A stretch of 64,000 nucleotides of DNA from Massilia sp. NR 4-1 (GTDB lineage Bacteria; Pseudomonadota; Gammaproteobacteria; Burkholderiales; Burkholderiaceae_D). The stretch is taken from the NCBI RefSeq assembly GCF_001191005.1, contig NZ_CP012201.1, positions 4,898,001 to 4,962,000 on the forward strand. The letters run 5' to 3'. The translations under genes were made by a program, and so were the position numbers. The notes below the pieces were generated by a model. That model was not told where the DNA came from. It did no database searches and saw nothing but the letters and a program-made list of their open reading frames with translations. Shown here in pieces: positions 34,764-42,495 of the stretch. Position 1 is the stretch's first letter; each line of letters starts with the position of its first letter.

Positions 34764-36377
34764 ATGAAGCGTAAGAATATTGTCGTCATTGGCTTTGTCG
34801 GCAGCCAGCTCGATAGCGGCAAGGGCGCCGGCCGGTGGGAAAAATGGCGGCCGACCGTTGGCCTGACCCAGCATGAAGACCTGGTGATCGACCGCATCGA
34901 ACTGCTGTTCAACGGCCAGCACGGCGACCTGACTGAATTGGTGAAACGGGACATTGCCTCCGTATCGCCGCAAACCGAAGTCAATCCACGCCGCCTGACG
35001 ATAAACGACCCATGGGATTTCGAGCAGGTCTACGCCGCGCTGTTCGACTTTGCGCGCGAATACCCCTTCGATCCCGACAACGAGGAATACTGGGTCCACA
35101 TCACCACCGGCACCCACGTCGTGCAGATTTGCCTGTTCCTGATGACGGAGGCGCGTTATTTTCCTGGCCGTCTGCTGCAAACGGCGCCGCCGCGCAGGCA
35201 AGGTAGCGGCAATCCAGGCAGCTACGCGCTGATCGACCTCGATCTGTCGAAGTACGACCAGATCGCCCAGCGCTTCACGCGCGAGCAGGAAGAGGGCGTC
35301 GCCTTCCTCAAGTCCGGCATCGCCACGCGCAACGCCCGCTTCAACGCCATGATCGACGAAATCGAACGCGTCGCCCTCAAATCGAAGGCGCCCATGTTGC
35401 TGATGGGACCAACCGGCGCAGGCAAATCCTTCCTCGCCCGCCGCGTGTACGAACTGCGCCGCGCACGCCATCAGCTGGACGGCAAGTTCGTCGAAATCAA
35501 CTGCGCCACCTTGCATGGCGACGGCGCTGGCTCGACCTTGTTCGGCCATATCAAAGGCGCTTTCACTGGCGCGGCATCCGACCGTCCTGGCCTGCTGCGC
35601 ACTGCGCATAAAGGCTTGCTGTTCCTGGACGAAATCGGCGAGCTGGGTCTGGACGAGCAAGCCATGCTGCTCAAGGCGGTGGAAGAAAAACGTTTCCTCC
35701 CTGTTGGCTCGGACAATGAAGTGCAAAGCGACTTCCAGCTGATCGCCGGCACCAACCGCGACCTGTCGAAAGAAGTCCTGGCTGGACGTTTTCGCGAAGA
35801 CCTTTTTGCCCGCATTAATCTGTGGACCTACGAACTGCCAGGCCTGACCGGACGCCCTGAAGATATCGAGCCGAACATCGATTATCTGCTTGCCGAATTC
35901 GGCGCTGAAAACGGCCAGATGGTACGCTTCAACAAGGAGGCGCGCAGCCGCTACATGGACTTCGCCATGTCATCCGAGGCCCGCTGGGCCGGCAACTTCC
36001 GTGACCTCTCCGCCTCCGTGCAACGCATGGCCACGCTGGCTGAAGCAGGGCGTATCACCGACGCGGTCGTGCAGGAAGAGCTACGCCGCCTGCGGCGACT
36101 ATGGCAGCACCATATGGCAGTGGATAGCGAGGGTGATGGCGAGATCGATCTGGAAGCCATCCTTGGCGAGCGAGCCGCGCAGCTTGACCTATTCGATGCG
36201 GTGCAGCTCAAGACCGTCCTCACCGTCTGCGGCCAATCGAAGTCGCTCTCCGATGCCGGCCGCAAATTGTTCGCCGTTTCGCGCAGCACGAAAGAAAAGC
36301 CCAATGATGCGGATCGCCTAAAGAAGTACCTGGCGAAGTTTGGGCTGGAGTGGCAACAGCTTCAAACGATCCGATAG
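34764..36377 (+). CDS. rtcR: Sigma54-dependent activator RtcR
   Basis: A 537-aa regulator. Residues 1-185 are the RtcR domain, a CARF-like sensor thought to bind RNA ends or cyclic nucleotides. The AAA+ sigma54-interaction domain has Walker A GPTGAGKSF (from about G214), the sigma54-contacting GAFTGA loop (from about G265) and Walker B LLFLDEIGE. A C-terminal DNA-binding region follows. It activates the divergent rtcBA promoter after RNA damage. Its end marks the left edge of the variable island. Confidence 0.95.
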   Translation: MKRKNIVVIGFVGSQLDSGKGAGRWEKWRPTVGLTQHEDLVIDRIELLFNGQHGDLTELVKRDIASVSPQTEVNPRRLTINDPWDFEQVYAALFDFAREYPFDPDNEEYWVHITTGTHVVQICLFLMTEARYFPGRLLQTAPPRRQGSGNPGSYALIDLDLSKYDQIAQRFTREQEEGVAFLKSGIATRNARFNAMIDEIERVALKSKAPMLLMGPTGAGKSFLARRVYELRRARHQLDGKFVEINCATLHGDGAGSTLFGHIKGAFTGAASDRPGLLRTAHKGLLFLDEIGELGLDEQAMLLKAVEEKRFLPVGSDNEVQSDFQLIAGTNRDLSKEVLAGRFREDLFARINLWTYELPGLTGRPEDIEPNIDYLLAEFGAENGQMVRFNKEARSRYMDFAMSSEARWAGNFRDLSASVQRMATLAEAGRITDAVVQEELRRLRRLWQHHMAVDSEGDGEIDLEAILGERAAQLDLFDAVQLKTVLTVCGQSKSLSDAGRKLFAVSRSTKEKPNDADRLKKYLAKFGLEWQQLQTIR

Positions 36378-36642
36378 CCACGTTGTGCTTCCAATTCCCG
36401 GTATGCCTCGGGAAGAAATCCCATGAATTTGAATGTATGCGACGGCTTTAGAGTGCGATTGAGCAGCCCAGGCACTGCCGTGCATATGGACTCTTGGGTA
36501 TGCGGCTAGGACTGACTATCGGCATAGCTGGGTGATTCGCGCACACACAATCTGGCGAACACTCGAAAGAGTTTTCCAACAACATTTCTGCAGTAAAATT
36601 ATCGGGTTCAAATTTCGCTCCTCCTAGAGCCAAGAAAATCCG

Positions 36643-37527
36643 ATGGCAACAAGCAAGAAGGCATTCTCCCCGCTGGCCGCCATGCTGGCTGAGCTTAACT
36701 CGCTAACCGACCGCATCGAATCTGCCCACGTCGGCGATGACCTGCGGGAAGCCAAGAAGATTCGCCATAGTATCGAGCAAACCACTGCCAGGTTGGCGAA
36801 CGTTGCCACCTCCCTTGACCCTGTCCTGCGCCCCGATTCCATTTTCGATCCTGCTGACCCCAGCACTGCTGGCCGTGTCGTGGCCCTGACCTTGGTCGCC
36901 CAGCACAGGCATTCGCTCTCCCGCATTCCTGATTTTTACGGTGCGGGCGTCTACGCCATCTATTACAAAGGGGATTTCGCCCCATACGCCATGTTGAAGG
37001 GTAAAGAACATCCCATCTATGTAGGCAAGGCAGATCCCGACAATCCGGCAGCTAAAGACGCCATCAAGCAGGGTACAAAACTCTCCACCCGCTTACGCGA
37101 GCACGCGAAGAGTATCTGCAAGGCTCGCACGACGCTCAACATCGAAGACTTTGAATGTCGCTTCCTGATAGTCCAGACAGGATTCCAAAAATCCGCCGAG
37201 GACTACCTGATCAATTTCTTCAAGCCCATCTGGAATTCCGAAACCAAGATTTGCTTCGGTCTGGGAAAGCATGGCGACAGCTCCGACACGCGAGGTAACA
37301 AACGCTCGCCTTGGGACACCCTGCATCCTGGCCGCGCATGGGCTGATAGTACAACGGAAAATCAAAAGGAGCCTGGGCTTATCTTTGATCAAATCAACGC
37401 CCACTTGGCGCAACACAAACCCTACAAGGACATCCAGGAGATTTTCGCGCAATTCACGGAAGACATGAGCCAGCTGAGCACGGACCGCTTTTTCACGCCC
37501 GCACTCGGTCCCGTTGAACTCGATTGA
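36643..37527 (+). CDS. Eco29kI-family restriction endonuclease (GIY-YIG)
   Basis: A 294-aa nuclease. The GIY-YIG core shows Y104 (GVYAIYY) and Y126 (PIYVGKA), R150 and H154 (TRLREHAK), E186 (SAEDYLI) and N198 (PIWNSE). From R150 on, the spacing matches that known for Eco29kI closely. Eco29kI cuts CCGCGG; the same target is likely but not proven. It faces the methyltransferase gene, stop to stop, with a 34-base gap. The 265-bp region upstream (36378-36642) has only a weak TAAAAT -10 near 36594, and GGAG-like ribosome signals are also weak, which may keep expression low. Confidence 0.85.
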   Translation: MATSKKAFSPLAAMLAELNSLTDRIESAHVGDDLREAKKIRHSIEQTTARLANVATSLDPVLRPDSIFDPADPSTAGRVVALTLVAQHRHSLSRIPDFYGAGVYAIYYKGDFAPYAMLKGKEHPIYVGKADPDNPAAKDAIKQGTKLSTRLREHAKSICKARTTLNIEDFECRFLIVQTGFQKSAEDYLINFFKPIWNSETKICFGLGKHGDSSDTRGNKRSPWDTLHPGRAWADSTTENQKEPGLIFDQINAHLAQHKPYKDIQEIFAQFTEDMSQLSTDRFFTPALGPVELD

Positions 37528-37561
37528 ACGTGTGGCCCGTCAACGGCGCGCGACAGTCGCG

Positions 37562-38761
37562 TTACGCGACCGCCAATTGCGCCGCATCCCGCTCCGCCGT
37601 GCGTAAGTGCGCGCACACGCTGCCTGCCATTACCGCCGCAAGCCGCACCGGGACGGCGTTGCCCAACTGGCGCATGACCTCGCCCCACGTCCCTTCAAAG
37701 ATGAAGGAGTCCGGGAAGGTTTGAATCCTGGCCGACTCGCGCACAGTAAAGTAGCGGATCGACCCATCCGGACGGCGCAGCATGTTCTCGCCGCCAGGCA
37801 CCCCGTGATCGCCAGCCTTTAGAGCCTTGGCTGGCTCGTCGAGTGGGCTACCAGTATGGCCGGGATAGCTGCGGGCACCAGGCTGGAAGCGATGTGCCTG
37901 CACCAACTCCAGATCCGGTTTCTTTTCCGGGTCGGGTAAATCGGCAATGGCATCACGCACCGTTTCCCAGGGCAGAAGAATACTTGCCGGGCCGCGCTTC
38001 ATCAAACTTTCCAACTTCCTTTCCATGCCCTCTGGGCGCGACGGCCGCGCGCGCTTCGCAACGCGATGTCGCTCCCAGTATTCACCGCTGCCCCACTGCG
38101 ACAACAGTAGCGCATCCTGGCTGTGTGTTGGCTCGGGGAAGGTGTAATCCACGGCGAGATCGACACGGAAGCCGACGATGAAGATACGCATACGCTTCTG
38201 GGGCACGCCATAGTTGGCTGCATTCACCAGTCGCAAATCGACATCGTATTCGCTTGTCCCGCCTGTGGCTTTGTGCTTGTCCAGGCGAGCTAGATGGCGA
38301 AACCACTCCTCGTCCTTGCGCGCTACCAGCGAGGGAAATTCCAACTGCAGCAGGATGTAGCGCAGGTAGTCCGCGAACGCCTCGCGTTTCAGCCCCTGCA
38401 CGTTCTCGAACACGAAGGCGCGTGGACGTGTCTCGCGAACAGCGCGGATGGCTTGCGGGAACATATCCCGAGCGTCCAGGAAACCGCCGGCCTTTCCTCC
38501 CATGGAAAACGGCTGGCAAGGCGGGCCGCCTGTAACCAAGTCCACGCCATGATAGCTGTCGTATTTGAATTTGCGCACGTCATCCTCGGTGACGTCTGGC
38601 CAATGAGCAACCGGTGTCACATTTCTGCGCTTGTTGTTGCGGATGGTTTGGCAAGCGTGCGAATTCCACTCGACCACCGCCCGATGGGTTACGCCATGCC
38701 CTGAGAAGCCGAGGGCTAAGCCCCCGGCACCTGCAAAAAGTTCGATTGAATGGAGCAGCAT
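37562..38761 (-). CDS. DNA cytosine-5 methyltransferase partner of the Eco29kI-like enzyme
   Basis: A 399-aa C5-MTase with motif I (ELFAGAGGLALGF), catalytic C82 in GGPPCQPFS, motif VI FENVQG, motif VIII (NAANYGVPQKRMR) and the late motif QLGNAVPVRLA. It protects the host from the convergent GIY-YIG endonuclease. It has its own strong promoter at 38851-38879 with an operator-like palindrome in the spacer, consistent with the need to make the methylase before the nuclease. Confidence 0.93.
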   Translation of the reverse strand: MLLHSIELFAGAGGLALGFSGHGVTHRAVVEWNSHACQTIRNNKRRNVTPVAHWPDVTEDDVRKFKYDSYHGVDLVTGGPPCQPFSMGGKAGGFLDARDMFPQAIRAVRETRPRAFVFENVQGLKREAFADYLRYILLQLEFPSLVARKDEEWFRHLARLDKHKATGGTSEYDVDLRLVNAANYGVPQKRMRIFIVGFRVDLAVDYTFPEPTHSQDALLLSQWGSGEYWERHRVAKRARPSRPEGMERKLESLMKRGPASILLPWETVRDAIADLPDPEKKPDLELVQAHRFQPGARSYPGHTGSPLDEPAKALKAGDHGVPGGENMLRRPDGSIRYFTVRESARIQTFPDSFIFEGTWGEVMRQLGNAVPVRLAAVMAGSVCAHLRTAERDAAQLAVA

Positions 38762-38850
38762 GATGTTGTTCAGTAATTCTTCGTATGTCTAGGGCGGCGA
38801 ACCCTGCAGTATAAAGCAAGTGGGGCGGACGATGGTTCCCTCGTGAGGTA

Positions 38851-38879
38851 ATTATACTGTATGGGCATACAGCTATCAA
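38851..38879 (-). promoter_or_regulatory. Sigma70 promoter of the methyltransferase with an operator in its spacer
   Basis: On the minus strand -35 is TTGATA (38874-38879) and -10 is TATAAT (38851-38856), separated by exactly 17 bases. The spacer is filled by the palindrome CTGT-ATGGGCAT-ACAG (38857-38872). That matches the LexA box form CTGT-N8-ACAG. Alternatively it is a site for self-repression by the methylase. Confidence 0.75.
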
Positions 38880-39019
38880 TGTGTTAATCGCTGTGTTGGA
38901 ATTTCCCCCTTTATATTCTGACGGCACCGCCCAACCTAAGATTTGGCAGTTATTTGGTCTGCCTCAAAGCCCGCCGCCGGGCTCATGCTATCGGTGCCGG
39001 GCGCAAGTTGGGAGGAACA

Positions 39020-39421
39020 ATGGTCGACTCCGTTTCCTCTGCCTTGCGCAGCGAGATCATGTCTCGTGTCCGCTCTAAGGACACTCGCCCTGAGATGATT
39101 GTTAGGCGTATGCTGCACAAGGCAGGTTATCGCTACCGCCTGCACGTGGCTAGTTTGCCCGGTAAGCCGGACCTGGTCTTTTCCGGTCGGCGGAAGGTGA
39201 TTTTTATCCATGGGTGTTTTTGGCACTTGCATGACTGCGGCCAAGCTCGTATCCCGAAATCACGTGTCGAGTTCTGGACGAAGAAGCTCCGCGCCAACAA
39301 GGAGCGGGATGAGAGAAATTTGGTTGAGCTTCGACGGCAAGGGTGGAGCGTAGTGACCGTTTGGGAGTGTCAGCTAGGTAATGCCGAATTGCTGGATGAA
39401 TTGAGGCGCTTTCTTGGATGA
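39020..39421 (+). CDS. vsr: Very short patch repair endonuclease Vsr
   Basis: A 133-aa enzyme that nicks T:G mismatches arising from deamination of 5-methylcytosine. Recognised by EIMSRVRSKDTRPE, then PGKPDLVFSGRRKVIFIHGCFWH with its catalytic Asp, and the C-terminal VWECQL. ATG 39020 has GGGAGGAA immediately upstream; the frame back to 38954 lacks such a site. It pairs functionally with the adjacent C5-methyltransferase and is transcribed divergently from it. Confidence 0.92.
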   Translation: MVDSVSSALRSEIMSRVRSKDTRPEMIVRRMLHKAGYRYRLHVASLPGKPDLVFSGRRKVIFIHGCFWHLHDCGQARIPKSRVEFWTKKLRANKERDERNLVELRRQGWSVVTVWECQLGNAELLDELRRFLG

Positions 39422-39479
39422 GACGCTTGCCGTGTCCTCGTCCTCGAGATGGGGGGGGCGCTTGCGTGTTCTGATCACA

Positions 39480-39515
39480 AAAAGCAAGAGGCCCGTACAA
39501 TGCACGGGCCTCTTG
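39480..39515 (-). terminator. Rho-independent terminator, mainly minus strand
   Basis: A perfect 12-bp stem (39485-39496 against 39504-39515) with a 7-base loop. It is followed on the minus strand by CTTTTTG, and may also stop vsr transcription from the other side. Confidence 0.8.
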
Positions 39516-39640
39516 GGCCATGGGGCAGCTGGTGGTTCCCAAACTGCTAGTTTGGGAAACGTCGCCTGTGCTACCTACCTCCTATTGTAGCAGGAGCCAT
39601 AACCTGAGACTTCTCTTCCTTACAAATCAAACCCTTACGA
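39516..39640 (-). ncRNA. Candidate structured RNA or 3' UTR upstream of the terminator
   Basis: No gene fits in 39422-39809. On the minus strand this stretch has a perfect 10-bp hairpin with a 3-base loop (39536-39545 against 39549-39558) and a weaker 5-bp hairpin near 39579-39596, and runs into the terminator at 39480. It is either a processed 3' UTR of the upstream membrane-protein operon or a small RNA. Confidence 0.35.
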
Positions 39641-39809
39641 TCACTCGGAAGCATCTAATGAGATTTTGGGAAGAGTAACGTGAGACTCGTCCATTCCGGT
39701 GCTTAGCCACCGGGTTGTTGGACATCAATGCGATGATGCCGTCCCATTTCCTAGTGCATTAGTGGCTAGGCGACATAAAATTGCCTGGCTGCAGTGTACT
39801 TACGGTATT

Positions 39810-41030
39810 TTACGGGGCGCTGAAGAGGATGCATACGTCGGCTAGTGACCAGGGGAGTGGCGTCACCCAGATATAAATGGCGCCTAATGCAGGCAGCAGG
39901 GCCAGCGCGCCGAAGACTAGGAAAGTGATCTTCAGCACCAGATATTGGCGGCCAATGTTCGCTTTTGCGGTCGCGATGGGCAAGCGGAGCTTCTTTGGGA
40001 ATGCGTCTTCATTGTACTGGCCGAAAATGAAGTCAAAGCTTCCGCGAAGCCGTTTCACTTGAAGCCATTGATTCCACAGCACGCCACCGAAAATGATGGA
40101 GACCACGCACAGGCCGGTGAACAAAATCCAGAACTCCTCGCGCGTACCTGCTTTACGGAGCAAGATGATCGCGCCCAGGGACACCGGTAGTGCGAGCAAT
40201 TTGCCTGCGATGTCACCGAGGACACCACTCAATTTGGTCGCATGATCGACCTCGGCTGTCGCGATTTCCTTGCGCACCTTTTCGAACGCGTACTGGCTGA
40301 CAAATGCTAATACGTTGTGCCGGTATTTTTCCAGTACCGTCCGCCACTGTTTGACCAGATACGAAAATAGGTGGGTCTGATCCTCGGGCGTTGCCAACAC
40401 TTCGGCAACGGCCAATCGCATGATTGAGCGGCGCTCCTCAACATGAATTTCGTCCTTGACCTTGTCGGAGCCCAAGAGCTCGACAAGTTTTACATGGGAC
40501 AGGGATGTATCGAGGTCCGTCGGGGCGATTTTGATCGACAACGCTAGGGTCTTCGCCGGCGACTTGCCATCTGCGGCCAGCACAAAAAGCAGGCGATTTT
40601 CATCGTCGATGTGAGTGGGGGCTGCGTTGTAGTTGCTTGCTAAGGCCGATAAGCCTTTGATGAATCGGCATAGCTCGTGGAGCTTGGCGATCTGCTCGGG
40701 TTGACTAGGGTCTCCCGAGTAGAAGTCGATATCTTGGATGTAGAACTGCGCTGGCAAATCGCCAAAATTCAGCGACGGCGTCACCTCAATAAAAGCGGCA
40801 ACGGACGCGTGAAATCTGCCGGCTTCCGAAGCAGGCAGACAGAACTCCGCATTGAAATGGTCACCTTGCAGATCGTCCACTTCGAAGTAGCCAAAATGTG
40901 TCGGTAGACCACGAACCGCTTGGATTTTCTGGATGACGGCCGGCGCAACCTTGCCATCAAAGACGAAGACATCATCCCTGACTTCAGGTCGGCCTAGGCC
41001 ACGATACATGTCGACAATTGCGGAAAACAT
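39810..41030 (-). CDS. Membrane protein coupled to the NdpA-like gene, unknown family
   Basis: A 406-aa protein. Residues 1-270 are soluble (GYFEVDDLQGDHFNAEF, FYIQDIDFYSGDPSQ) and belong to no family I can name. Hydrophobic segments at about 277-292, 299-318, 365-388 and possibly 392-404 anchor the C-terminal third in the inner membrane. The segment between the second and third carries a basic loop. It starts 2 bases after the stop of the NdpA-like gene, so the two are coupled. A soluble sensor plus membrane domain paired with a nucleoid-binding protein recalls the membrane/DNA-binding logic of the Kiwa defence system, but the families differ. Confidence 0.75.
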   Translation of the reverse strand: MFSAIVDMYRGLGRPEVRDDVFVFDGKVAPAVIQKIQAVRGLPTHFGYFEVDDLQGDHFNAEFCLPASEAGRFHASVAAFIEVTPSLNFGDLPAQFYIQDIDFYSGDPSQPEQIAKLHELCRFIKGLSALASNYNAAPTHIDDENRLLFVLAADGKSPAKTLALSIKIAPTDLDTSLSHVKLVELLGSDKVKDEIHVEERRSIMRLAVAEVLATPEDQTHLFSYLVKQWRTVLEKYRHNVLAFVSQYAFEKVRKEIATAEVDHATKLSGVLGDIAGKLLALPVSLGAIILLRKAGTREEFWILFTGLCVVSIIFGGVLWNQWLQVKRLRGSFDFIFGQYNEDAFPKKLRLPIATAKANIGRQYLVLKITFLVFGALALLPALGAIYIWVTPLPWSLADVCILFSAP

Positions 41031-41032
41031 GC

Positions 41033-42142
41033 TTAGTCTCGGGAGTCGAGCTCGTTCTGAATTTCCTTGATCGTGGCTTCGTCGAGTACCTTGAAGGTAA
41101 GCGTCTTGGCGCCCGGGTGAAAGTATACCTCGGCTTTATCCGAAGTTCCCAGCAGGCGCCGGTCGAACAGTGCCGACCAGCCGTTTGATTCGGCTTTGAT
41201 CTTCGTACTTTTCTTCAACGTCTGCGCATGAACCGGAAATACGGCTGGAACTTTGACATGTTCGCTGTTCAAAAATTCCTTGAAGCGCTCGACAAAGTTT
41301 GCCTGGTTATCGGCGAGCACTGCGGTCGCTGCATGGGCGATGTCGGTCAATACAGCATCGGTCCGGGCCGTGAGTTGCTTTTCCAGATAGCATTGAACCG
41401 CGAACCGAGCCTTTGCGCGGTGGGGCTTTAGCTCGGGATCAATGAAGAAGGTATCCACCGCTTTCAGGACGTTACTGGTGGCGCGTGACGAGGCAATCCC
41501 TTTCGTGCACCCGAGTGCTTTCACAAAATATCCGGAAGCCTGGTTATGCGTTCCCTGCCCGAGAAATGCGAGGTAGGTGCGGTCTTCAGGTACTTCTTCC
41601 GCGTCCGCTTGTTCGGCCGGTAGCGCCAATACTTCGCGGTAGCGCCCAATGTTGATACGTGCGGCTTGGTAGACCTTTGATAAGTCAATTTCAACTATCT
41701 CGATGGGAACGTAGTCCTCATCGAGTTGAATGCCACCGCGCTCCTTGATCATGGCAACCAGGAGGAACGGGCGAAGATCGGATTCGTAGGCTGCGACCAA
41801 GATGCGACCACCAGTGGCCAAGTTCTCCTTGCTGGCCTGGTCAACGAGCTCGTCGACGGCTAAGTGGCTCAGATTGAGAAATTCTGCATCGGTCAGGCCG
41901 TTATTAACCAGTTTATCAAATGCGCTCGGAAACCGTCCCTGTCTCATGTCATCGCCAAACTGGCCGTAGCTGAGAATGTTCCCTGGCTTGCCTAGTAACC
42001 CATTCACGCCGGTGGCGAGGGAGACGACGGCGTTCTTTGCCACATCCAAGAGTCGCGTCTTTTTTGTGACATCGCCGATCTCGAGGGTGTGAGCAGCTTT
42101 TGAGAAGCTATGAATGACCGCATGTGTGAGGTTGAACGCCAT
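41033..42142 (-). CDS. NdpA/YejK-like nucleoid-associated protein
   Basis: A 369-aa protein that resembles the NdpA/YejK family: an N-terminal FNLTHAVIHSFSK..., a central VELVDQ-like helix and a long alpha/beta body with DYVPIEIVEIDLSKVYQAARINI. Housekeeping NdpA binds the chromosome; copies in islands beside unknown partners are likely specialised. The ribosome site before 42142 is weak. It is the first gene of a two-gene operon with the 406-aa membrane protein, flanked by a restriction-modification set and a Tn7-like element. Confidence 0.65.
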   Translation of the reverse strand: MAFNLTHAVIHSFSKAAHTLEIGDVTKKTRLLDVAKNAVVSLATGVNGLLGKPGNILSYGQFGDDMRQGRFPSAFDKLVNNGLTDAEFLNLSHLAVDELVDQASKENLATGGRILVAAYESDLRPFLLVAMIKERGGIQLDEDYVPIEIVEIDLSKVYQAARINIGRYREVLALPAEQADAEEVPEDRTYLAFLGQGTHNQASGYFVKALGCTKGIASSRATSNVLKAVDTFFIDPELKPHRAKARFAVQCYLEKQLTARTDAVLTDIAHAATAVLADNQANFVERFKEFLNSEHVKVPAVFPVHAQTLKKSTKIKAESNGWSALFDRRLLGTSDKAEVYFHPGAKTLTFKVLDEATIKEIQNELDSRD

Positions 42143-42169
42143 CTTGAAATCCGAGCTTGGGTAAAAATT

Positions 42170-42192
42170 TATTATCCAACGGAAAGTGTCAA
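42170..42192 (-). promoter_or_regulatory. Putative promoter of the NdpA-like operon
   Basis: A perfect -35 TTGACA on the minus strand (42187-42192), with a TAAATT/TAATAA-rich -10 region 12-15 bases on. The spacing is short, so the exact -10 is uncertain. Confidence 0.45.
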
Positions 42193-42495
42193 GTATGCAA
42201 CCGTAGTTAATTAAATTAAAACACAGAGACAGTGGCGGAGTCGCTGATACGCTGATTTTCCGGTTTACAATCTACACCGCCCATCCGCGCGTCACGCTTC
42301 AAACAAGCGTCAGGCGAATTCTGCCCTACTGACTAATTTAGTGCGTCGAAAATGGGGGGATGCTTATCTGCTTCCGACTTTGCGTCGCAGAAGCATTGGA
42401 TTGGAGTGCACAATCGAGCCTGCCTGGGTCTCCTGAAGAAGGCCCAGCACCACAGGATGTTTATCTGTCTGGAAGCTTCCTACTGTACAAACTGC
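42193..42495. other. Intergenic region between two minus-strand operons
   Basis: A 303-bp stretch between the NdpA-like promoter and the tniQ stop. It contains an imperfect inverted repeat ACGCTT/AAGCGT near 42298 and no convincing gene, RNA or transposon end. Short frames over 42352-42603 are shadows of tniQ. Confidence 0.4.

Noticed and set aside
39810..42142. NdpA-like operon considered as Kiwa
   Set aside because: KwaA is a small four-helix membrane protein and KwaB is a DUF4868 protein; sizes and sequences here differ.
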